Of a stretch of 64,000 bases of DNA, positions 46,599-58,599 are shown one piece after another. Location of the stretch: positions 10,301,298 to 10,365,297 of the forward strand of contig NC_023749.2 of the NCBI RefSeq assembly GCF_000499845.2, in the 5' to 3' direction. The notes under the pieces were generated by a model. That model saw nothing but the letters and a program-made list of their open reading frames with translations, made no database searches and was not told the origin of the DNA. Every line of letters begins with the position of its first letter. Within the stretch, counting starts at the first letter, position 1. The position numbers and the translations under genes are program-made. Origin of the DNA: Phaseolus vulgaris (Eukaryota; Streptophyta; Magnoliopsida; Fabales; Fabaceae).

Positions 46599-49230
46599 AT
46601 GTTCTAACTTTCTCTTTCTAATAAATTTTTCTTTTATTTTCAACATAAGTGAGCTTGCAATGATTCAGTTCTTCCAAACAGGGCAAAGTGATATAAAAAA
46701 AACTTTACCTTTTATATTATATATGATCAAGAATAAAACTCTAGTTAACATGTCTAAATGTAGAATCTATTTATATGTTAATTATGCAAGAATTGTTGAT
46801 AAGTAAACACTTCATATGAATAAGAAATTCAAGAAAAACAACATATTACCTTTGCAATGTTTTTCTTGAATAGGATAGATAAAGAAACGTTTCAAAATCT
46901 TCAATCAGTTTATAGGAAAAGAACATCACAAAAACATGTAGAGTCATCTTTCTATCTATATATATAAAGACAAAATAATAATAATGGAGCAAATCCATCT
47001 TTTGATATCTAGGTTTTCCATTGAGAAAACTTTACATGAAACCACCCCTTGCGTGTTGCTTAGCTCATGTTTATAGCAGAAACTGATTAATCAATAATTA
47101 TAAACATATATATGAGAAGAAGTTTGAGAGAGAACGCGTACAAAACAATCCAAGGTGAAGTTATTTTGAGAGAAAAATGAAAATTTTGTGGAGGAAATGA
47201 CATAAATAATAAACCATACAGATTCATGAACCAACACTGCTCTCCAACATACTTTGTTTACTAGAAAACAAAATAAAGTTAGCCCCCTTTGAATAAAGAA
47301 CTCTATCTATCACATCATAATTATATATTTTTCCTGTTTTTCCCCTCCTCTCTCTTTATCTTTATCTTTTTCCTTTGTCTCCAATTCTAGCTTTTCACTG
47401 TTGACACTGATTAGTAACGTTCACTCCCATCTCTTTCATTTTTTTTTTTCACTTCACCAGTTATGATCATAATCCAGAAATTTCAAATGAAAAAAACCCT
47501 CCATTATAGCTTGTAGGTAGGTATAGGTAATAACCTGGTCTAATTCACTGTTCCTAATAAGATAATAACAACTTTCACTTTCAATCAACTTTCAGATATT
47601 TCACATGTTTACTGTTCAGTGTGAAATATACTGAAACAATAAAATAGTGCGATTTTGAATGCTTCTAATACTGTTCATGTAAGATTTTTAATAATTTTTT
47701 TTTTTTAAATTAGAACAAACAAATCCCAGTTCTTTAAAATTAACTAAGTTGACTCTGAGGCAGTCTTTTTCAAAGTTAACTGCTAACTCCTAACCAGTAA
47801 ACTGTGCGTGATAAAAGCTTTTTAGCTTTAGTACTTAAAAATGTTTTTATTGGAAGGCTCTAATTGAAAACCACCCAAGAACTCTAATTGAACAAAGCAT
47901 TCAGGAACGTTGTTTCCTTTGAAGGGGACAGTACATTATGAGATGACCTAACTGAAGAAACTGGGTGCAAAAAAATTTCTAAAATTTGACCTTGTCAATC
48001 ACATATAAATGCATGGTACTAAAATTTCATTCAAATGCTTTTGATGTGATTTGATACATTTTGGTGCAATAAGGACCCACAAGGGGCTGCATATATGCTT
48101 TCATTTTAACACACAATCGCACGTGAAGAGCTTCCCAACCCCTTAATTTCTTTTGACATCAACTATATATATAGTTAACACCACTCCATCATAATAAAGT
48201 TTATTCAAAGTTTGCACATCCCAACCATATAATGCTAAGATGGCCGACTAACCCACGCCAAAACTTTATTAAAGCTCTCATACATCATTAAGAACAGTCA
48301 CCCTTTTACTTTACAATTTTTTTTTTATCAATACCAATAGTGCTGACAAATAAGATCATCAGGAAGAACAATTGTGCCAAATTTTCATCGCAGATGAATT
48401 TTAAACAGTGAAAAAGATTGGCTTGCCAAAACTGTGGAGATTAACATCGAAATTTGCATGAATGTAAAATTTAGACACTACAACTTCAATTAACGATGAT
48501 TTTAAAGTTATTAAGTGAGTTTTATACAGAATTGTCGTTTAAAGTGAGAAATGTTTTCATGGTATATATTGAACATTTTTGGGGAGAAGTAAGAGATAAC
48601 AATAGCAAAGGAACAAGTCAAAATAAATAATAAATGAGGATTGTCTCTCTAGAGATCTTGGGGATTTAGAAGACCAATTATATCCTTAAAAAAAATTGGA
48701 TTTCTTAACTGTATAAGAACCAAGTTAAAAAATATATGGCAGTTGTGCAATAATGTTTGAAAAATAAATGTGCGAAAGCATTATTTCGCAATTAACTCTG
48801 TGCTATGCGAAAACGCTATATACTAGCTTGTACTTCTCCAATGTTTTCTTCTAGCTGTGTTGTTAATTTTTTTCTATAACTAAATATGAATTAGATTGGA
48901 TAAGATGTGATGATGAAGTCATTATATTCTTCAAGTAAATCATTAAAGCTTGCATTGCTATGCGATCAAGCAAGGTAAATGCGAATTACGCATGTTACTA
49001 TTACATTGTGACATTGACCGTAAAACTATATCAAATAGAAAAGGGAATGTTTGTTAACTGTTATTACACGAGTCTATAAACAAAACTTTTTTTTTTAAAA
49101 TGTGCTAATTTTTCAATTTTTTTGGTCTTTTATTTCAAACTAGGCTTTCGGTTCACTCCTTTGACTTTAGATTAGACTTAGTTGACTGACAAACTCACTT
49201 GGCTGGACTGAATCAATTGGATCTCTTGAT
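46599..49230. other. Intergenic spacer with promoter-like patch
   Basis: No gene recognised. Pyrimidine-rich tracts lie at 47335-47390. Around 48110-48180 there is CGCACGTGAAG (an ACGT core) followed about 50 bp later by CTATATATATAG, a layout like a plant core promoter. No coding sequence follows. Confidence 0.35.
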
Positions 49231-49281
49231 TTCTTTTTTCGGTTTCCTCTCACGGTTAGGTGTGTGTACCTGCAATGACGC

Positions 49282-49440
49282 TCTGATACCAAAGTCAGAA
49301 TTAATTTTGTATAATTATAAGATAAAATCACTCTATCTACTTCTTGGGTTGAACATCTATTTATAAGACTCTCTTATTGGACTTAGAAGTTACTTAAATA
49401 TTTTCTTTTTGCACCTAATATTTTTTAAACACACATATGT
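49282..49440 (-). mobile_element. Reverse-strand LTR end and primer-binding site
   Basis: GCTCTGATACCA at about 49281-49292 is the complement of the TGGTATCAGAGC primer-binding site of Copia-type elements. Read on the reverse strand, it is preceded by CTTATAAATAGATGTTCAAC, a TATA box in an LTR-like position roughly 80 bp upstream. It is followed by an untranslated leader (GTCATTGCAGGTACACACAC). The rest of the element is not recognisable. Confidence 0.45.
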
Positions 49441-51959
49441 ATATTTAACCATGTTTTATGGGTTTTGTTATAGTAACTACTTTAATTTTACTTAGTTATT
49501 TTTTGTATTTAATCTTTCAGCCTGACCTTTCGACAAAATCTTTTGGTGGACAGTACATTAACTATCATAATCATTTTTTTTAAAGTTTTTTTTTTCATAA
49601 AAATAATCCTAATATTTTAACAACCTAACAATCAATTATTAGTAGAATGAGAAATAATATGTTACTTAAATGTGAGTTCATACGAAGAAATTAATTTTTT
49701 TTAAAGATTGTAAAATGATGTATTTAATCATATAGTTATCAAAGTAATATTTTTGAGAAAAAAAATTAGTACAAATAACACAATTCTAAAAACATGTGAC
49801 ATTTGCATGAAGTAATGGGACTTTTTTGGTATTAGAGACAGGTTTTCAAACTGGGATGTAAAGTTTGGTGGGAGAAGTGTTTTAGAATTGGTCAAAGTTT
49901 CGACTTTAAGAAAGATGTTGGATGCAAGACTCACCACCACCTTGGCAAATACCATGTATTGTCCCTTTCAGCTGAAAATATTGTTGTCACCTTGTTGGAG
50001 AGGTTGAAGACATATTACAGTTTCTTGTTAATAAGATCCAGATTCAATTTAGTTGTATATGAGGGAGATTAATCAAGTCAATCGCTATTATCATTTTCTA
50101 ATTATATATGCTTATGTATAAAGAAGAGAAATTAAGTCATTAATAGTCGTAAATAGATTATATAAATTACAAGAAGTAAGTGGATATGAAAAGAGAGAAA
50201 AATAAAGTCAGAAGTAGAACGAAAATAGGAGTGGTTTGGTGGAAAGAAAATAAAGTGAAAGTTAACTTTTTAAAAAATATTTTAATAATGTTATTGTTGT
50301 TAATACTTTTTATAATTTTTATTTATTATTAATGAAACACATGTGCTTTCCACTTTTTTTTAACTATAATAAGAAAAATATGTAATTATTTTTATTATTA
50401 TAATAATTATTAAAATAAAAAATATTATTAAATTTATATAATATTTATAATATATATAGTAGTTTTTAGTGACTTCATTTGGTCCTACATGTAAAGTTCA
50501 TCCCATCATCGCATCATACATATTTTTCAAAATTTCACTTTGATTTAAACTTCTCTTTGAGGTGTTCCGGGTTTAGTTTTTAGTAATTAGATTTAATTTT
50601 TAAACAAAACCTATTCTGCATAAATGAACTTGAAATAATCCGATTATTTATTTAATTTCGAAATATTTTTATATTCATTTTTAATGCAAAGATTTTTTTT
50701 TCTAATTTTAAAAATCACAATCTTATTATTGTATTTAATAATAATATTTCTCATTATCGTTATCATTACTAATATGACTTTGATTATTACACCTTGATGT
50801 TTACTAGGTTTTGTTAAGATAGATTTCATATGCTTTTTAATTTATATTTAAATAAATCTTAAAAGAAAAAGAATAATATTATACCAAATAGTACCTATGC
50901 TTTTCGGCCCAATTTTTTAAGATCTAGCCTAATTCATTTCGCATACTGGTCAATTCTGATTGGGTGAAACTTTCTTTAACTTAATTTGGCTCAGATAATT
51001 TTTTATAACCTGACTAATTGATTTTGAAACTGAAAAATTAGAAAAATCTATTTATGAAATTAAGATGAAAGATATAACACATTAAATTTAATGATGCCAA
51101 TAGAACTGTTAAAATAGGTTTGATATGATTAATCGATCTAAAATATCTACAAAACATGTAAAGTTCAATTCGTTAGCTTGTAATTAAAATAAGTTTAGGT
51201 TGGTCCAGCACAGATCTATCTATCTTATGAAATAATGACTATATTTATAAAAATAAAAATAAATATGTTATCAAAATAATGACTATTTTTTTTATCTTTT
51301 AAAAGTTGAGAATGTTCTGTCTTCCTTTTCTTGGGGGTTCTCTTACTGTTAACATATCAACAATCTTCTTGATTCTTGAGTTTTAACAGGAAAAAAATGA
51401 GGAATCGAACTAGTTTTGTAGATCTTTCTAAGTTGTACTTTGAACTGCTTGATTTTGGCCATGATCGATTTGCGGATACGAATAATTTCCAAATTTTGCT
51501 AAATCTGATGAGCACAATCAAAGCCAGCCATGCAAAGAATGAGAGGTTTAAACATGGTCACATGGAGCCATGAAAGTAGCAAATATTCTTGTTGTTCCCG
51601 CTTCATATACACCTCGTTACACATATATACCACTCTCACTTAATTAGAAGCATCTTTTAAAGTAATTGCTTGTTCACTTTCAATCAAACTTTGAAATTTT
51701 AAATCAACACTTTATCAATCAATTTCCTAACATATCTCTCTATCTTACCTATTCTAATATCCATCAATATTTATTTAGAGAAAATATTAAAAATTCCACC
51801 TCAACTAGAAATAAAGTCTGAAATTGCATCTTATAACAGTGAATTTTGTAATGTTGAATTAGGTTTATTTTTTAAGATGATGTCAAAGTAATTTAAAGTC
51901 TTAATCTTATTTTATTGAGTCTATTGTACTATTTGTTATCATATCATTTATAAATATAT
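49441..51959. other. AT-rich spacer; one protein-like short frame
   Basis: Mostly low-complexity. At 51376-51573 a plus-strand frame with balanced composition begins just after TTTTAACAG, a sequence that would serve as a 3' splice site. It includes FVDLSKLYFELLDFGHDRF. No domain was recognised, so it is noted rather than called a gene. Confidence 0.3.
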
Positions 51960-52304
51960 CACTACAAAAAAAATCATGAAATAAAAAATAATTTTAGAGA
52001 TAAAAAATAATTAGTTATTATAGTGACTAAATTAGAGACCATTTTAGAGACGTAGAATCTTTTTTTGTTTTTTAAATTAGTTTATATTATTGTTAAATGG
52101 TTTATAAATTAGTATCAAATTAGCTACAAAAAAACTTTGGTAGCTAATTTGATACCAATTTAGAAACCATTTAACAATAATAAAAACTAATTTAGAAACC
52201 AAAGTTTTTTTAGTTTCTAAAATATCTCTAATTTAATCACTATAGTAACTAATTATTTTGTGTTTTTAAAATTTGGTTTCTATTTCATGATTTTTTTTGT
52301 AATG
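51960..52304. mobile_element. CACTA-like foldback MITE, copy 11 (TSD TAT)
   Basis: A 345-bp near-perfect palindrome. It starts CACTACAAAAAAAATCATGA and ends TTTTTTTTGTAATG, with TAT on both sides (51957-51959 and 52305-52307). The centre has TAGCTACAAAAAAACTTTGGTAGCTA-type inverted halves (around 52120-52145), so it should fold into a long hairpin. Confidence 0.8.
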
Positions 52305-53388
52305 TATAGTTTCACACATAAATTGACTGATATTGACTGAGTTGCAGATCCCACCTTAATTATAGATAAAACTAGTACTGATAAAAAAAATTATAAATAA
52401 AACTAGTTCACACTATATACAAGTGATTGTAAATCTTTTCTTACAAATTTGTTTGGTAAAGTTACAGTTAGACTTACCATTTACTCTTTAAAAAATATTA
52501 ACTCTAAAAATAATTTTAATATAATTATTGTTGAAATTAACTATAACCTGAAGTCTCGTATTAGATATAAATAAATATAAAGAAAAAAAACTCATACTCA
52601 TTACTAGAATTGTTGAGTTGTTATGGTTTTTTTTATAAAAAAAATAAAATAAGAAAGAGATATTTAAAAGATACCCATATTTATACAAGAATGTACCACT
52701 CGTAACCCATAAAAAACGAAGTCCAAATAGTTGATAATAATTTTTGTGAATGGATAAGGAAATCATGTGTTGACACTGAAAGACACATACTTTATGCAGA
52801 TAGATGAGAAGTTTGTAGATTTGAATGTGAGAGACATTTGAAAAGTTGACTGAATGTCACAATGACTTTCAACCCAATTCACTATATTTAAGGGTATAAG
52901 CACAACTGAAATTGCTACAACTGTCCCTTCCTTCAAGGATCTCTTCTTTTCTATTAACATAATTTTTTTTTTATAAATTTCTTAAAAGTAATCACTTTAT
53001 ACCAGAATTATTCTTTTAATCTTAAAGAAACTTGTCAATATAAGTTGCGAAAAACTATAAAACATTGATAACGTATGATGAATGGTAAATCAAACATTAT
53101 ATTTCTCTAAAACTAATGAGTGTGTTCTTATCTATTTAGAAAATATCCACAGCAGAGGACCCACATTTGCTCATCTTCAACTCATGGGATATACGTCCAA
53201 ACTTCAACTGCAAGTCCAAATTTCCATACCTACCGACCCCAAGTAACCTAAAATTCAATAGTTTTGGATCTGTTCTACGTAAATATTCAAACAAGTGCTC
53301 TGTAGGCTTGGACAAAAATGGTTACTTTCCTCCTTTTTCTCCACGTATCATTTCATTTTCATCCAAGTCTTTTCCTTCTAGTTTTATA
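52305..53388. other. Spacer, nothing recognised
   Basis: AT-rich. The frames at 52488-52960 (reverse) and 53167-53409 (forward) show no recognisable domain. Confidence 0.45.
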
Positions 53389-53674
53389 CACTATAAAAGA
53401 CTTATTTAATAAAAATCAATTTTAAAAAATAATAATTAATTGTTATATTTATTAAATTAGATATTATTTTAAAAATTAAAAAATATTAATATCTAAATTA
53501 ATTCAATTTATTATTTATAAATAATTTATAAATTAATATTTAATTAGCTAGTATGATTTTTAAAAACTATTTATTAATAATAAAAATTAAGTAAATATTA
53601 ATAATTTTTTAATTTTTATAATAATATTTTATTTAGTGAATATAATAATTAATTATTTTTATTTTTCAACAGTA
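53389..53674. mobile_element. Shortened CACTA-like MITE, copy 12 (TSD ATA)
   Basis: The left end CACTATAAAAGACTTATTTA is followed by the family arm. ATA lies on both sides (53386-53388 and 53675-53677). At 286 bp it is shorter than its relatives, with an internal deletion and a decayed right terminus. Confidence 0.55.
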
Positions 53675-55593
53675 ATAGTATGGTAGAAGACGATAATGAA
53701 TAACACGCAATGTTCTTCGGTGTCAAAACTGTTTGGGGTTGGCCTCAGATGATATGCATACAATTACGTACTATATGATCCAATTAAGTGGATCTTTATT
53801 AGATTCTTCTAACCAAAAAAACAAAGATATGGTGAGTTATGATTGTTATATTTTTCAGTGTGTATTTGGGTTGAATGCTTTCATTTTACAAATTAATTCT
53901 CTTACTAAATAAATAAAATATTAAATATTTTAAAAAAAATCTAAAACATGAAATGTTTTTACTTTTTATTTAATATTTTTCACAAAATATGAAAAGGTGT
54001 TTAAAATTAGAAACGGTGAATGAAAAGAATTTTTAACCATCATTTTCTGAAAATGATGGACTTGGCAAACGTGTTCGATCTCAAATAGAAGGAAGAGATG
54101 ATCACCACTGGGTCGAGTTCTCTGTGACAAGTCGCGGAAGAAACAATACTGAAGAAAAGAACGGAAAAGGATTTGCTGTTAATCAGATTTTCAAAATATT
54201 AATTATTTATTAAACACACTTTTATTTTATAGTTTGTAATATTTATAACATTCTTTTCATTAAATGTATTTATTTTCATTTTTATTTATTAAAATGGACT
54301 TTACTCTTGGAATTACCAAAGTATTATACTCTTTTTACAAAATTACCGGAATAATTTGGCATTTTTAAAAAAAAAACTCGAACTTTGGTTTTGTGGAAAG
54401 AAAGTTGTCCTATTTATTTGTCAAACAGAGTAAATATTACGATCACTTATTTTCATGAAACTAAGTGACTCTCGTAAGGTGAACTTGTATTGTACATACC
54501 ATTTTTAATATAAGAAAAGAAATATGTGTGTAGTTCAAAATAAAAAAAAATCAAATATTAACTAAGCAATTTTATGTATTTAAATAGTAACTATCCGATA
54601 AGTATTTATAAACTAGTAATATATAATAATTTTAAAAAATTGATCGGCAAGACAAAGGTATAGTAATATATAAATATACATTCCCTGTATATCAAATGCA
54701 TATAATACAAGGGAATATTTATATAATATATATTTCATCATTATCTAAGTATTATTGTGCAGTATTATTCTTATAATCTACCGATGCTAATAATAAAAAA
54801 ATTGTTATAATCTACAACATTCTCTTATCCTAATATTATTATAATATTTTTTTTTCTATAATGAGTCAATGAAATAAAATAGATTATTTAACGGATATTC
54901 GATCCCGTATTTAAAAAGAGTGTTAAATATTATTTTTAACATGATGTGGTTAAATGAATCATTATTACACATTAAAAAAAAGTCAACATCCCATTAGATG
55001 GGAAAATTTAAGAAGCTGATGATAAACTATATATCCAACATAAGAGTACACAAAAAGAGTTGCAATAAATTAATTAAAAAAATGTTTGCTAAATCTTGCA
55101 TAGACAACTGACATTGCACCTATTAACCTCCTTGATATAACCTTATTTTACTGAAATTTGTAGTAGTTGGTTTTGCAATTCAAATGTACTGAGGCTCAAT
55201 ATCATGGATCTACAAACATATTTGCAATTCCAAAAACATGTTGAAATTCTATTTGCAATTTCAAAACATGTTAGAAATTTTTTAAAGTTTCACCACAAAT
55301 TGTGTTGTCAACCTTCATAACCTGATACATTGACTTGATCTTATAATAAAGGTCCTTCCCCTTTCTAAGTAGGTATACCAACAACATAAAGATCACCAAA
55401 AAAGATTTATGTTACATGCCAATATTCCTTCAAAAAATTCGCAATTAAAGACACATTTCCTAGCCATCCGTCACTAAACACCAAATATCATAATCAAAAT
55501 GCTCCATGAAAGAAGCAAATTAGGGGAAGAACATAAAAAGTTGTTTCAACATAGAATATGAATATAAACCAAACAGGTAAAATTCTGTACCAC
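53675..55593. other. AT-rich spacer; coding-like scrap at 55.2-55.4 kb
   Basis: Mostly low-complexity. On the reverse strand between about 55440 and 55150, short protein-like stretches occur in two frames (GDLYVVGIPT, then KGKDLYYKIKSMYQVMKVDN), separated by a stop and a frameshift. This suggests a decayed coding fragment of unknown origin. Nothing else was recognised. Confidence 0.3.
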
Positions 55594-57343
55594 TGATAAG
55601 TGCCAAATTTCAGTAATATTTCATATTAAAATATAGACACTTATGGGTATTAATTGCTAAAATAAGTATAAAACAACCCTTAATTTATGAAATTATAGCT
55701 TTTTACATATTTTGTGATTTTAATTTAAATAAGAATTATTTATTCCTAAATTTGTGTTAATTTCAGGATTTTAGGGAAAAATTGAGCTCATTGGGCAAAA
55801 AAATAATATACAAAGCTAAAAAGGGAAAGTTGGAACGCACCATCACTCACCAAAGTTTGTCCAAACTCGCTCAAGCGAGATTGCTCTAGCATTGGGCCTT
55901 TTTATGAGAAAATTGCCCAGGCGAGCCCATTAACGCTCAAACGAGAAGGGCAAATTCTCCCTGCACCAGATCATTTTGGACTGCACCCAATATACGCAAA
56001 GGAAAAGACCAAAATACCATTAATAAAATGAAAATTAGGGTTTAGGTAAAATGTGCACCCAACCCACACCCAACCCAGCAGTGCACCCTTCATTTTTCTG
56101 TGGTCACTGTGAGGTAGCGCGTGAAAGCTTGAAAACTTAAACAAAGAGCAACCCAAGAACCTCCATTCTTATTCTTCTCGTGACTGTGGCAACATTGGAA
56201 CTCGAAAGCAGCGTTCAGGCACCGCGACGACAACAAACAAAGCCACCGGAGAAGGATTGAAGCCACCGGAGAAGGAGACGAAGCCACTGGAGAAGAACTG
56301 CTGCGAAAACTTGATTTGTTCCAAAAACATTAGAGTTTTCGTAGCAGAATTGCTGGGTTGGGTGCACATTTTACCTAAACTCTAATTTTTATTTCATTAA
56401 GGGTATTTTGGTCTTTTCCTTTGCATATATTGGGTACAATCCAAAAAATGATCTGGCGCAGGGAGAATCTACCAACGAGAAGTCACTTAAGCCTAAGCAA
56501 GTTAGGTTAAATAGAAGGCTTGTGGTATAACCCTAACAATCAGTGATTGAGAGGAAAACACCATTGAGTGAATTGTAATCAAATTGGGAGAATAGAAGGT
56601 GTTAGAAAACCCTAGAGGAGGTAGTCGTCAAGGAGAAACATCTAGAATATTCTTTTCTTGCTCTCCTTGCTTGTAACAACCATCATGTATGACTAATTCT
56701 ACCATTTGGGATTGGGAGTAATATGTTCAAAATCTTATGTATTGAGATGATATCTAAACATAATATTTTGCTCTTGCTCTTGATTGATGATTGATATTAT
56801 TTTTTTGTTTGTAATGCTTAGTTTTCCATGATCTCGAAGCTTAGATTTGACTGGAAAGTACTTCTAAGGTTCTAACCCAAAAAATAATGTGTAACATATT
56901 TGAATGCTAGGAATAATATTTGAAATGTTAATTGCTATCAACGTTTGATCTTAATGATAAATTTCTTTTATAAATATGTGAGGAATCGATATTTAGGAAT
57001 AATCTTAATAATTTTATATGCAAGAAATTAATATAAATGATTTTTATACGATTATCAATATCAATCAAAGGACACAATATTGTCATGCTAATCAAAGTAC
57101 AAAAGAGTGAGAAAGATGAATCCCAATCCCTATTTTTTCAATTGAAGCAACAAACTCTTTGACTTGTTTTCTTATTAATCATTGCCATCATAACAAATCT
57201 CAACAAACTTTTATTATTCTATTTTATATTTAGTAAAATCTTTTACTTAATTATTCAACTATTCCTTGTGGGTTTGATATTCGTCCTTAAATACAAATTA
57301 TTACTTCTGACAACGCGGTGCACTTATTGTAGAAAAGTCATCA
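55594..57343 (+). mobile_element. Solo LTR, family X copy C, with nested element
   Basis: It begins TGATAAGTGCCAAATTTCAG and ends AGAAAAGTCATCA, flanked by ACCAC (55589-55593) and ACTAC (57344-57348), a 5-bp duplication with one change. Subtracting the nested Mutator-like element and its 9-bp duplication leaves about 1,216 bp, close to copy B. No internal domain follows, so it is a solo LTR. Confidence 0.85.
55949..56473. mobile_element. Mutator-like element with GC-rich core (9-bp TSD)
   Basis: AACGAGAAG occurs at 55940-55948 and again at 56474-56482. The 525 bp between them have terminal inverted repeats of about 115 bp: left GGCAAATTCTCCCTGCACCA, right (inverted) GGTAGATTCTCCCTGCGCCA. The repeats stay similar through the block CCAAAATACC and the block AGGTAAAATGTGCACCCAAC. 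The core (about 56090-56330) is far more GC-rich than the window and contains three copies of GAAGCCACYGGAGAAG. No transposase is present. The GC-rich, non-repetitive core is what a captured gene fragment (Pack-MULE) would look like, but I cannot name a source gene. Confidence 0.85.
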
Positions 57344-57445
57344 ACTACCATCTTGGTGTAATTGTTTTGCAAACAACAAAGCATATTCAGATCTAGAAAT
57401 TGCTCAAACATCTTATGTGGCCATTTTCTATGATTGTAGGCATAT

Positions 57446-58473
57446 TGATAAATTCCATAATTCAATAATATTTCATACAAAAAAATAGGTACTTATGAAC
57501 TTTAATTGATAAAATAGTTATAATTCAATCTCTAATTTGGGAATTTGAATTTTTTTACATATTTTAGACGGATTACGAGATGAATAAGAACGATTTATTC
57601 CCAATTTTGTGTTATTTTCAGAAATTTAAGGAGAGATGAAGCAAAAAGGATATATTACGAATTAAGATGCCACTTAACTCAAGCCCAACTAAGATAAATA
57701 GAAGGCATGAGGCATAACCCGAGACATCATTTGAAGAATAGAGAGAGATAAAAAACCTTAAAGGAGGCAACTGTAAAGGAGAAACATCTTGAATGTTCTT
57801 TTCTTGCTTTCCATGCTTGTAATGATCAACATGAGTGGCTAATTTTACCCTTTGGAATTGTTAGTAATATGTTCAAACTATTATGTATTGAGGTGATATT
57901 TAAATATAATATTTTATTCTTGATTGATGATTGATATTGTCATTTTATTCGTAATGCTTGTTTTATCATGATTTTGATCCTTAGATTTGACTGACAAGTA
58001 ATTCTAAGTATTTGACCTAAATGATAAAGACTAAAATATTTGAATGCTTGGAATATAATTGAAATGTTAATTGCTATCAACATATGTTTGTAAGGATAAC
58101 GAGTTTTTATAAATATGCGAGAGGAATCAATATTTATGAGACTATCTTAAAATTTTATATGCGATAAATCAATATGAATGGATTTTATATGGGCATCAAT
58201 ATCAATCAAAGATAGAATATTATTATGTTTTTTAAAATAGAAAAGAGTGAGAGGGATGAACCTCAATTCCAATTTTCCCAATTCAATCAACCAACTCTTT
58301 ACTTTGCTTTATTTACAATTTTTGCAATCTCACAAACAACAAACTTTAATTATTGTTTTCTATTTAGTGAATATTTTACTTGAGAATTCAACTGTTCGTT
58401 GTGGGTTCGATATCCTTTCTTAGGAACAAATTATTACTTCTGGCACGGTACACTTGCCGTAAAGTAGTCATCA
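57446..58473 (+). mobile_element. Solo LTR, family X copy D
   Basis: A 1,028-bp copy starting TGATAAATTCCATAATTCAA and ending GTAAAGTAGTCATCA, flanked by CATAT (57441-57445) and CATAC (58474-58478). It lacks roughly 200 bp of the middle present in copies B and C, including much of the GCTTAAGCGAG-rich part. Confidence 0.8.
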
Positions 58474-58599
58474 CATACCCAAAATTAGTCCACAATGAGA
58501 CTGCTGCACTATATCTCCAAATATTGTACATTAGTCATATAAACACAACACCTTCACCAACTAGACTACAAAACACCAAATTCAAAGCATACCAACATC

